DNA of 11,781 bases. Source: Spirochaetaceae bacterium (lineage in GTDB: Bacteria; Spirochaetota; Spirochaetia; Treponematales; Breznakiellaceae). The notes beneath the pieces were generated by a model. It saw nothing but the letters and a program-made list of their open reading frames with translations, did no database searches and was not told the origin of the DNA. The DNA lies in NCBI GenBank assembly GCA_031290855.1, contig JAISLM010000127.1:1-11781 (forward strand). The letters are read 5' to 3'. The translations under genes and the position numbers were made by a program. Below are positions 6,238 to 11,781 of this stretch, one piece after another (the stretch's first letter is position 1; the number at the start of each line of letters is the position of its first letter).

Positions 6238-7521
6238 GAGCAGTTCCAGAAAGCCCGGGTATGTTACGGAGGCCGCTTCCGCGCCGGTAACGATGACCGG
6301 TGCCCGTGCGCCCAGACCGCAGACGGCCAGAGCCATCACGACGCGGTGGTCGCCGTGCCCGTCCACAAGACCGCCCCTGGGCGGCCTCCCGCCCCGTATC
6401 ACCAGCCCGTCCGGCAGTTCCGCACAGTCCACGCCAAGTTTGCCCAATTCCGCCGCCATCACCGCGATGCGGTCGGTCTCCTTTATCCGGGCATGGGCGA
6501 CGTTAACAAGGCGCGTCTCGCCCTCCGCGAACGCCGCGAGGACCGCCGCCGCCGGAAGCAAGTCCGGCGTGTCGTTAAGGTCGAAACAGCCCCCGCGCAG
6601 CCTCCCCTCACCTTCCACCGTTACCAGCCGTCCGCCGACCGCGTCCGCCGACCATTCCACCTTGCAGCCCGCCTCGCGCAGCATAGCGAAGAACGCCTTG
6701 TCACCCTGGGAATCGTCCGGGTCGAGCCCGCGCAGTACGGCCCTGCCGCCGCTCACAGCCGCGGCGCAGGCCGGGAAAGCCGCAGACGAAAAGTCCGCGC
6801 TGACAGGCCCGTCCATAGGCCGGTATGTCGTGCCCCCCCGCACCACGAAGCGCGAAAGATCGTCCGCCCTCTTATAGTCCGCCCGCTGCGCGTCAAGGTA
6901 GGCTAGCGTCATCTCTATGTACGGCCTTTCGTTCAGCAGCGGGACATCGATCTCGGTGACGACGTCCGCCGGGGCGAGCGGCGCGGCGAGAAGCAGCGCG
7001 GACAGATACTGGCTCGTCGGGCATTCGATACTGACCGCCCCGCCCCGCCAGGGGCCCCGCACCGTTATCGGCACACAGCCGTTCCCGCCGGAAACGACCG
7101 TCACGCCTAGAGCGGAGAGCGCGTCAAGGAGCGGCGTCGCGCTACGACGCGCGATCTGCTCGTCACCGGTGAAAGTTATATCCGCCGTGCCGAGCGACGC
7201 CAGCGCTAGCGCGAGGAAAAGGCTCGTCCCCGAATTACCCACGTCAAGCGGGGCGCGGGGACGGCGTATCCCGCCCGGGCCGCCCAGCCCGCGCAGGTCC
7301 CAACGCTCGATCCCGCCCTCACCCGCCGTCTCACGCAGCTCCGCGCCCAGAGCGCGGCAAACAGCCAGACAAGACCGCGCGTCGAGCGAGTCCAATGGGT
7401 AGCGTATCGCGGAAACTCCGTCCGCGAAAGCCGCGACAAGCAGCCTGCGTATCGTGTGCGATTTAGACGCCGGCACACGAAGATCCCTGTCGAACCTGTG
7501 CGGCGCAACCCTTACATCCAT
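6232..7521 (-). CDS. aroA: 3-phosphoshikimate 1-carboxyvinyltransferase (EPSP synthase)
   Basis: AroA joins shikimate-3-phosphate and phosphoenolpyruvate to give EPSP, the sixth shikimate-pathway step. From ATG 7521 the protein has 429 residues, typical length; GTG 7542 would add seven. Numbered from this Met, active-site landmarks aligned by eye with E. coli are VPASKSHTIR (K20, S21, R25), the loop GNSGTSLF (95-102), ARRSATP (R126), PTSQYL (S170, Q171), LNDTPD (D319), VNVAHARIKETDR (N340, K347, R351) and GDHR (R393). The oddity is the loop. Relatives carry GN(A/S)GTxxR and E. coli has Arg100; here Phe102 stands at that position. The sequence is much more GC-rich than the PilZ array (45 of 60 bases at 6301-6360). 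Fold and family are secure; full activity with the altered loop is not proven. No other aro genes are nearby. Confidence 0.93.
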   Translation of the reverse strand: MDVRVAPHRFDRDLRVPASKSHTIRRLLVAAFADGVSAIRYPLDSLDARSCLAVCRALGAELRETAGEGGIERWDLRGLGGPGGIRRPRAPLDVGNSGTSLFLALALASLGTADITFTGDEQIARRSATPLLDALSALGVTVVSGGNGCVPITVRGPWRGGAVSIECPTSQYLSALLLAAPLAPADVVTEIDVPLLNERPYIEMTLAYLDAQRADYKRADDLSRFVVRGGTTYRPMDGPVSADFSSAAFPACAAAVSGGRAVLRGLDPDDSQGDKAFFAMLREAGCKVEWSADAVGGRLVTVEGEGRLRGGCFDLNDTPDLLPAAAVLAAFAEGETRLVNVAHARIKETDRIAVMAAELGKLGVDCAELPDGLVIRGGRPPRGGLVDGHGDHRVVMALAVCGLGARAPVIVTGAEAASVTYPGFLELLG

Positions 7522-7542
7522 CTTATTACACTCTGTCTGCAC

Positions 7543-7944
7543 GGCGCTTTTAAAGCCCTTTTCCGGCTACACAAACCCTTCATCAGTTTTCGCCCGCGTT
7601 TGGGCAAACTTGCCCTACACAACCCAAATCTTACCAGCAGATAATTTCCGCTCCGGCATCTTATTCGTAAGCTTTTCATGTTTGACCTTTCGTAACTATA
7701 CACCGTTTCCACCGGCTGTAAAACCCTTCGCCGGTACCATCCGTCCTTCGGCAATTTCGCATTACAGGAATAATCTCTTGCGGGAACACAAAATACTAAT
7801 AAGGGGGTTCTTTAAGCGTTCCCCGTATAGGATGCCTACGCATTCACCGGGAGAAGGTCCGGGTGGACAAGACAAAATGAAAAGCAGGAGGTTCAAGGCA
7901 ACCCTTGGTTCGCACCGCCCGTGATTCTTATGGGTGAAATTATC
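7543..7944. other. Gene-free stretch upstream of aroA; possible structured RNA at its hemL end
   Basis: No credible gene is seen on either strand; the open frames here are short and have compositions unlike protein. Two loosely similar motifs occur (AAAGCCCTTTTCCGGCTAC near 7552 and AAAACCCTTCGCCGGTAC near 7721). The part from about 7782 to 7921 can fold: GGGAAC (7781-7786) faces GTTCCC (7819-7824 region), and CGGGTGG (7860-7866 region) faces CCGCCCG (7915-7921). Inside the second arm is CAAGG-CAAC-CCTTG (7894-7907). I found no RNase P, SRP, tmRNA, T-box, cobalamin or c-di-GMP riboswitch core. This may be a small RNA, a hemL leader or decayed repeat DNA. Confidence 0.4.
7602..7615. promoter_or_regulatory. 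14-bp palindrome upstream of aroA, possible operator
   Basis: GGGCAA-AC-TTGCCC is a 6-bp inverted repeat with a 2-base centre, 81 bases before the aroA ATG. It has the same geometry as the repeat upstream of apbE but different arms. It may be a regulator site. No clear -35/-10 pair could be assigned nearby. Confidence 0.3.
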
Positions 7945-8117
7945 GAGGCTTTCCCAAAACTGAAGTTTTGGGGAGACAAGCTTCGCTTGTACAGTAACCT
8001 TGAAATTCGCGGTTTTGTAAGGATGAAAGCCGAAAGGCCAAAGGCCTCAAAAACTGCAAGAGCCTGGTCCAAAACCGTGCGCTTTAGCGCACAGTCAATT
8101 AGTTTTGGAACAGGCTC
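7945..8117. repeat. 173-bp REP/MITE-like element bounded by inverted repeats
   Basis: The left end GAGGCTTTCCCAAAACT (7945-7961) and the right end AGTTTTGGAACAGGCTC (8101-8117) are inverted repeats matching at 14 of 17 positions. A third related copy, GAGCCTGGTCCAAAACC (8060-8076), lies inside and pairs with the right end to make a 15-bp stem with one G-A mismatch. That stem encloses a perfect hairpin, GTGCGC-TTTA-GCGCAC (8077-8092). The left end has its own hairpin, CCCAAAAC-TGAA-GTTTTGGG (7953-7972). Between lie ACAAGC-TTC-GCTTGT (7976-7990) and AGGCC-AAA-GGCCT (8037-8047 region). The density of palindromes without coding sense is typical of REP doublets or MITEs. A RAYT gene at 11650 could mobilise such repeats. 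No clear target-site duplication was found. Confidence 0.7.
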
Positions 8118-8145
8118 ACTTGTTAATTACACGGAGTGCAAATCA

Positions 8146-8174
8146 TTTACAATCCCGCGCATGGGCGGTTAAAA
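8146..8174 (+). promoter_or_regulatory. Candidate sigma70-type promoter for hemL
   Basis: TTTACA (8146-8151) is followed after 17 bases by TTAAAA (8169-8174); TAAAAT with 18 bases is an alternative. It directs transcription into hemL, but the -10 ends only 6 bases before the ATG, so the message would be nearly leaderless. The nearest ribosome-site candidate (GGCGG, 8164-8168) is poorly placed. If a promoter lies upstream instead, the repeat element would form the 5' leader. Confidence 0.35.
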
Positions 8175-8180
8175 TAAAGC

Positions 8181-9473
8181 ATGACATTTTCAAGATCTCA
8201 TGAATTGTTTTCAGAAGCCGTAAAGTACATGCCCGGCGGCGTGAACAGCCCTGTACGGGCGTACAGGGCTGTCGGGCGGGAGCCGGTATTCATCAGGCGG
8301 GCGGACGGCGCTTACCTGTTTGACGAGGACGGCAACAGGTACATAGACTATGTTGGCTCTTGGGGCCCCGCGATACTCGGACATAACAACCCCGTCGTAA
8401 TAAGCGCGATCATGGATGCCCTGGGCAGGGGCCTCAGTTTCGGGGCGGCAACCGAGGCGGAAACCACTATGGCAAAGTTACTCTGCGGCGCTGTACCGTC
8501 CCTCGATATGGTCAGGATTGTGAATTCCGGCACGGAGGCCGTGATGAGCGCGATACGTACCGCACGCGGATTCACCGGACGTGAAAAAATCATCAAATTC
8601 GCAGGCTGCTACCATGGACATGCGGATAGTATGCTTGTAAAAGCCGGTTCCGGCCTTCTAAGCGGAGCAAGCCCGGACAGCGCCGGGGTGGGCACGGCGG
8701 TCGCCGCCTCCACACTTGTCGCAACCTTCAATTCCCTGGACAGCGTGGCCGCCCTCTTTGAACGTAACAAAAACGAAATCGCCGCCTTGATCGTGGAACC
8801 GGTCGCCGCAAACATGGGCGTCGTGCTGCCGGAAAAGGGTTTCCTTGAAGGCCTGCGCGACTTATGTACGCAGGAAGGCGCTTTGCTTATATTCGACGAG
8901 GTTATCACCGGCTTCAGGCTTGGTTTTGGCGGGGCACAAAGCATGTTCAGCATAAGACCGGACCTAAGCTGTTTCGGCAAGATAATAGGCGCGGGCCTAC
9001 CTGTCGGTGCTTACGGCGGCAGACGGGGTGTGATGGAGATGGTCGCCCCGCTCGGCCCTGTCTACCAGGCCGGTACGTTGTCCGGCAACCCGATCGCAAT
9101 GGCCGCCGGTATAGCGCAGTTAATTTTCCTGCGCGATCACCCGGAACTGTACCGGAGCATCGAGGTGCAGGCCGGAAGACTGTTCGGCGGCCTTGCGGAA
9201 ATCGCCCAAAAAAAGGGCGCGGCCTGTACGGTAAACAGTATAGGCTCCATAGGCTCGCTGTTTTTTACACGCGGGCCTGTCCGCGATTTTTCCTCCGCAT
9301 TAAGGTCCGATACAAAACGGTACTCCGTCTATTTTTCTTATATGCTGGAAAACGGTGTCTATCAGGCTCCCGCCCAATTCGAGGCGTTGTTTGTGTCCGC
9401 CGCCCATACCGATCGCGAGATCGATCAAACTTTGGAGATCGCCGGCCAAAGCGGGTTTAACCGTTACGTTTAG
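8181..9473 (+). CDS. hemL: Glutamate-1-semialdehyde 2,1-aminomutase
   Basis: HemL is a PLP enzyme that converts glutamate-1-semialdehyde to 5-aminolevulinate, the C5-pathway entry to haem and corrinoids. The 430-residue length is standard. The start at ATG 8181 gives the expected N-terminus SHELFSEAVKYMPGGVNSPVRA. Hallmarks are VNSGTEAVMSAIRTAR (114-129), GCYHGHADS (142-150), LIFDEVITGFR (236-246), the PLP-binding Lys267 in SCFGKIIGAGLPVGAYGG, and AGTLSGNP (297-304). All look intact. It stands alone: hemA, hemB and cob/cbi genes are not in the window. Many host-bound treponemes lack haem synthesis, so in this group the gene more plausibly feeds corrinoid (B12) formation, which acetogenic gut treponemes need; that is inference. 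A repeat element lies upstream and a dead transposase downstream. Confidence 0.96.
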   Translation: MTFSRSHELFSEAVKYMPGGVNSPVRAYRAVGREPVFIRRADGAYLFDEDGNRYIDYVGSWGPAILGHNNPVVISAIMDALGRGLSFGAATEAETTMAKLLCGAVPSLDMVRIVNSGTEAVMSAIRTARGFTGREKIIKFAGCYHGHADSMLVKAGSGLLSGASPDSAGVGTAVAASTLVATFNSLDSVAALFERNKNEIAALIVEPVAANMGVVLPEKGFLEGLRDLCTQEGALLIFDEVITGFRLGFGGAQSMFSIRPDLSCFGKIIGAGLPVGAYGGRRGVMEMVAPLGPVYQAGTLSGNPIAMAAGIAQLIFLRDHPELYRSIEVQAGRLFGGLAEIAQKKGAACTVNSIGSIGSLFFTRGPVRDFSSALRSDTKRYSVYFSYMLENGVYQAPAQFEALFVSAAHTDREIDQTLEIAGQSGFNRYV

Positions 9474-9600
9474 GGTGAAAATAGCGATTGCATTGCGGAT
9501 CAACGGTATGGGAATTTAGCATGGCGGAAACCAGACACGCCGCGGAGGCCGAGGGGGTATAAGTTCCTCCTTCCTGACAAGGGGTGTTTTCAGTGCAGCC

Positions 9601-9988
9601 CTTTTCACGGCTGCGCTTCAACAGGTTTTCCACCGCCCCGTTCAGCTTCCGGTTCAATTCAACCGGGTTATACAAGGCCCGCCTCCATAGCAGTTCAGCC
9701 TTGCTTTCCTCTGAAATATCAGGCGACTGTACCAGCCGCTCCCACAGCGTCCGGGGTTCCCTCCCGTAAACTTTTTTGTACCGCCCGCCGGCCTGTTTTT
9801 CTTTCGACACCAGCTTGAATATCAAAACGGCAGCAGCCGGCCGTTTTCCGTACGGCGTCGAAGTTCTTTTGCCCGGCGTAACAGTTATCGTTTTTGTGAC
9901 AGGGCCTGGTTCGTGCCGGACCGGTATGCCGTGCAAGTCACCATTCGGGCAGCGTCCCGTTGATGAATTCCACGCCGTTGTCGTAATG
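9601..9988 (-). pseudogene. Decayed integrase-core (rve) transposase fragment
   Basis: Two frames on the minus strand give successive pieces of one DDE transposase. From 9988 one frame reads RHYDNGVEFINGTLPEW (DNGxEFIN, second catalytic Asp), meets a TGA at 9938-9940, and continues HTGPARTRPCHKNDNCYAGQKNFD. Relatives have NDNC.AEQKN, so the third catalytic Glu is Gly here (9872-9874). Near 9825 the frame changes and the C-terminal domain follows: FKLVSKEKQAGGRYKKVYG and RTLWERLVQSPDISEESKAEL, then RALYNPVELNRKLNGAVENLL. The 5' part is absent. One nonsense codon, one frameshift, one lost catalytic residue and truncation make it clearly dead. It resembles IS481-like or other rve-type 'integrase catalytic subunit' elements; the exact IS family cannot be fixed by eye. 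Confidence 0.8.
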
Positions 9989-10063
9989 CCTCTCTCCCTC
10001 ACCCGGTTGCTTTATCGGGGGAGGATTCGGTAATTGTCAAGTGCTTTTAGACTTAGGGGAACA

Positions 10064-10642
10064 CTAGCTTCCGGCAATTGACGCGGGCGGCGTCTTTCGA
10101 AAAAACCCGAACACGCTGCCGCAAAAACCTCCGATTATATGCACGTAGTGGGCTATGCCGTCATTCCTGAACGTCGAGACCACCTCGTTCCCGATATAGA
10201 ACACCAGCACGAGTATAAACGTAAGCGGTATCTCGCCTTTGCGGAAATTGGTAAACGAGGCAAGCAGTATCATCATAAAAACGACGCCGGAGGCCCCCAG
10301 CAGCCCGGTAGAAAAGAACAGAACGTTTATGCCGCCCGTGACAAGGGCCGTTACCAGCATCATCAGCACCAAGGGAGCGGAACCGTAAATATCCTCAAGC
10401 ATCGGCCCCACGATCAGAATTATCAGCAGATTGCCGGTCAGATGATTCCAGTTCGCGTGCCCCAGTACGTGGCTTACAAGGTCGATCCAGTTGCGCGGAT
10501 CCGATGGCGAGAAGGTCTCCTTCCCCGGCGCGGAGAACCAGTACCTTATCAGATTGTGAAACAGTGTCTGATTCAAAAACAGGATGATCGTGCATAAAAA
10601 AACAAACGTCAAAATGACGGGCGAATTGTATTTAATTTTCAT
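10064..10642 (-). CDS. Rhomboid-family intramembrane serine protease
   Basis: The 192-residue polytopic membrane protein begins with a hydrophobic helix (about 8-25) and has further segments at about 70-85, 90-110, 113-130, 138-153 and 164-182, a compact six-helix rhomboid core. Catalytic signatures are present: HANWNHLTGN (62-71, His67 and Asn71 at the oxyanion-stabilising HxxxN), GLLGASG (113-119, nucleophile Ser118) and HYVHIIGGFCGSVFG (His168 as general base). Rhomboids cut substrate helices within the membrane, so this should act in the inner membrane. The ATG has a G-rich Shine-Dalgarno (GGGGGG, 6 bases upstream). It follows xth on the same strand after 23 bases, suggesting one transcript. 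The substrate cannot be predicted. There is no extra cytoplasmic domain. Confidence 0.9.
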   Translation of the reverse strand: MKIKYNSPVILTFVFLCTIILFLNQTLFHNLIRYWFSAPGKETFSPSDPRNWIDLVSHVLGHANWNHLTGNLLIILIVGPMLEDIYGSAPLVLMMLVTALVTGGINVLFFSTGLLGASGVVFMMILLASFTNFRKGEIPLTFILVLVFYIGNEVVSTFRNDGIAHYVHIIGGFCGSVFGFFRKTPPASIAGS

Positions 10643-10665
10643 ACTTTACCCCCCGATACTAAGTT

Positions 10666-11445
10666 TTACAGGACGGTCAGTTTTACGGGACAGTGATCGG
10701 AACCCGTCACGTCCGGCATTATTTCGGATGATTTAAGCCTTGCCGCAAACGGGGCGTCCACGCAGAAATAGTCTATCCTCCACCCGATGTTCTTGCGGCG
10801 GGCGCCGGCCCGGTACGACCACCATGTATAGTTATCCGGTTCGTCAGGGTGGAAGTAGCGGAACGTATCGATGAATGACGCTCCTGTAAAGGTGTCCATC
10901 CATGCGCGCTCTTCCGGCAAGTAGCCCGCGTTCCCCTCGTTTTCTTTCGGACGGGCCAGGTCTATCGGTTTGTGCGCTATGTTGTAATCGCCGCACAGGA
11001 TAACGCCCTGCCCTGCTCCGGCGGCGAAGGTCTTGCAGAATTCCAGCATGGCCGCGCAAAAATCAAGTTTGTATGGGAGTCTCGCCCCGCCGTTCCGCGA
11101 ATTCGGGAAGTAGGCCGATATCAACACGAAGTCCCCGTAGAAGGCCGCCAAGACGCGCCCCTCGTCGTCAAATTCCTTTATTCCCAAAAAGCGCACGTCC
11201 CGCGGTTCGGTCTTTGTGTATATCGCCGTTCCCGAATAGCCTTTTTTTTGGGCGCTTGCCCAGTACGATCTGTACCGTGCACCGTCCCGACTAACCGGGT
11301 TTTTCAGATCGTCGGAAAGCTGCCCCGGCTCAGCCTTCGTTTCCTGAACGCAAAGTATATCCGGCCCCTCAGCGGCCAGCCATTCACAGAAGCCCTTTTT
11401 CTCCACGGCCCTTATGCCGTTCACATTCCACGATACAATGTCCAT
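10666..11445 (-). CDS. xth: Exodeoxyribonuclease III (AP endonuclease family)
   Basis: This Mg2+-dependent enzyme of base-excision repair cleaves DNA at abasic sites and removes 3'-blocked nucleotides. From ATG 11445 the product has 259 residues, the usual size, starting MDIVSWNVNGIRA as relatives do; upstream TTG/GTG codons would add up to 13 residues. Active-site residues are visible: Asn7 (SWNVNG), Glu35 (CVQETKA), Tyr112 (SAYFPNS), Asp153 and Asn155 (CGDYNIAHKPIDL), the GWRIDYFCVD segment (221-230), and Asp250-His251 (TGSDHCPV). All match the catalytic set of XthA. A consensus TATAAT lies 9 bases upstream of the ATG. The rhomboid gene follows in the same direction. Confidence 0.96.
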   Translation of the reverse strand: MDIVSWNVNGIRAVEKKGFCEWLAAEGPDILCVQETKAEPGQLSDDLKNPVSRDGARYRSYWASAQKKGYSGTAIYTKTEPRDVRFLGIKEFDDEGRVLAAFYGDFVLISAYFPNSRNGGARLPYKLDFCAAMLEFCKTFAAGAGQGVILCGDYNIAHKPIDLARPKENEGNAGYLPEERAWMDTFTGASFIDTFRYFHPDEPDNYTWWSYRAGARRKNIGWRIDYFCVDAPFAARLKSSEIMPDVTGSDHCPVKLTVL

Positions 11446-11454
11446 AACGGCAAC

Positions 11455-11460
11455 ATTATA
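11455..11460 (-). promoter_or_regulatory. TATAAT -10 element upstream of xth
   Basis: The minus strand carries a perfect TATAAT (11460 to 11455), with TTGGCG (11484-11479) 18 bases upstream as a partial -35. The -10 ends 9 bases before the chosen xth ATG, so the message would have a leader of only a few bases. No Shine-Dalgarno is seen in that space. Confidence 0.45.
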
Positions 11461-11558
11461 CAACACGGCGCCTTGTCCCGCCAATCAGCAAGCAATGAGC
11501 CTACGCACGGCAAGCTCTACACTTGACCCGCAAAATTTTACCTGATGAAAATCCCCCG

Positions 11559-11583
11559 CCGGAAGGTCGAAGGTACTTTCCGG
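11559..11583. other. Hairpin between xth and the RAYT gene
   Basis: CCGGAAGG (11559-11566) pairs with CTTTCCGG (11576-11583), with one G-T pair and a 9-base loop. A T-rich stretch follows (CTTTTTTCT around 11598-11606), but too far for a classic terminator, and no plus-strand gene ends here. A second hairpin, GGGC-AAAC-GCCC (11628-11639), precedes the RAYT ATG. Hairpins flanking a RAYT gene are commonly REP sequences, which is the favoured reading. Confidence 0.4.
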
Positions 11584-11649
11584 TTCGGCTTCTTTCCCTT
11601 TTTTCTCCGTATGTTAAAGCAAAACGCGGGCAAACGCCCATATATTTAC

Positions 11650-11781
11650 ATGAGACATTTAAGAATGCTGAAACAGGGCGTGTGGTACGAAATCAGTACC
11701 CGCGTCAACAACCGGGAACCCCTGTTCCGAAGGGGCCAGGCCCTGGCGCTGTTTGGCCGGGTGTTCCGGGAGACCGCGCAC
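11650..11781 (+). CDS. REP-associated (Y1/IS200-like) transposase, N-terminal part, cut by the window end
   Basis: Forty-four codons from ATG 11650 run to the window edge without a stop. The sequence MRHLRMLKQGVWYEISTRVNNREPLF, then ALALFGRVFRE, matches the N-terminus of RAYT proteins (single-domain HUH transposases of the Y1 type) known to me from treponeme genomes. These nick single-stranded DNA at REP hairpins and are thought to spread or maintain REP repeats. The HUH histidine pair and catalytic Tyr lie beyond the window, so activity cannot be judged. There is no Shine-Dalgarno; a TATATT (11641-11646) lies three bases before the ATG. The link to the 7945-8117 element is inference. Confidence 0.75.
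   Translation, partial: MRHLRMLKQGVWYEISTRVNNREPLFRRGQALALFGRVFRETAH

Noticed and set aside
6181..6906. Long plus-strand open frames opposite aroA (241 and 194 codons)
   Set aside because: They are shadows of the GC-rich aroA gene; the products are Arg/Pro/Ser-rich without domain motifs, while the minus strand encodes a complete EPSP synthase.
7454..7924. 156-codon open frame opposite and beyond the aroA start
   Set aside because: It starts inside aroA on the other strand, has a low-complexity composition unlike protein and covers the structured intergenic region.
7840..7925. SRP RNA, RNase P RNA or riboswitch
   Set aside because: The GGTCC and GGGAGAAGG pieces are suggestive, but the conserved SRP tetraloop/asymmetric-loop motif, the RNase P core and known riboswitch cores are all missing.
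7921..8172. 83-codon open frame across the repeat element before hemL
   Set aside because: It reads straight through several perfect hairpins, its composition follows the palindromes, and it has no recognisable domain.
10012..10040. Promoter TTGACA-18-GATAAA on the minus strand before the dead transposase
   Set aside because: The -35 is perfect but the -10 is weak, and it would drive only a pseudogene; it may be a remnant of the insertion element.

Overview
The window reads as a chromosomal segment of a spirochaete, most likely a treponeme of the insect-gut (Treponema primitia/azotonutricium) kind. The lipoprotein ApbE, the membrane-anchored PilZ protein next to a tsaE-tsaB pair, the TTG starts and the RAYT-type transposase all fit that placement. 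It rests on remembered family resemblance, not on a search. Base composition is uneven: sampled lines run from about 38% GC (3001-3060, pilZ gene) to 75% GC (6301-6360, aroA).

Layout. 1-469: decayed 3' part of an IS30-family transposase, with a 14-G tract where the first catalytic Asp should be. 545-1585 (-): ApbE flavin transferase lipoprotein. 1775-6168 (+): a compact array of a 273-aa unknown protein, a membrane PilZ protein, an 87-aa unknown protein, tsaE, tsaB and a PAS/HD-GYP phosphodiesterase. Two junctions are start/stop overlaps (TTGA, ATGA), one is a 1-base gap and one is a 38-base overlap. 6184-6208: a strong minus-strand G-quadruplex motif between convergent genes. 6232-7521 (-): GC-rich aroA. 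7522-8180: a 659-base gene-free stretch with a palindrome, possible RNA structure and a 173-bp repeat-bounded element. 8181-9473 (+): hemL. 9601-9988 (-): a wrecked integrase-core transposase. 10064-11445 (-): rhomboid protease and exonuclease III, transcribed xth to rhomboid. 11650-end (+): the start of a REP-associated (Y1/IS200-like) transposase.

How the genes fit together. The PilZ protein (c-di-GMP receptor) and the HD-GYP protein (c-di-GMP hydrolase) lie in one dense array, with two of the three TsaB/TsaD/TsaE t6A-tRNA proteins between them. This suggests second-messenger signalling co-expressed with a translation-fidelity housekeeping function. ApbE, AroA, HemL and Xth are ordinary housekeeping or metabolic genes with no pathway partners in the window. 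Two dead transposases, a REP-like element and a RAYT gene show that mobile DNA has been active in the gaps. I saw no tRNA, rRNA or CRISPR array and no canonical riboswitch core.
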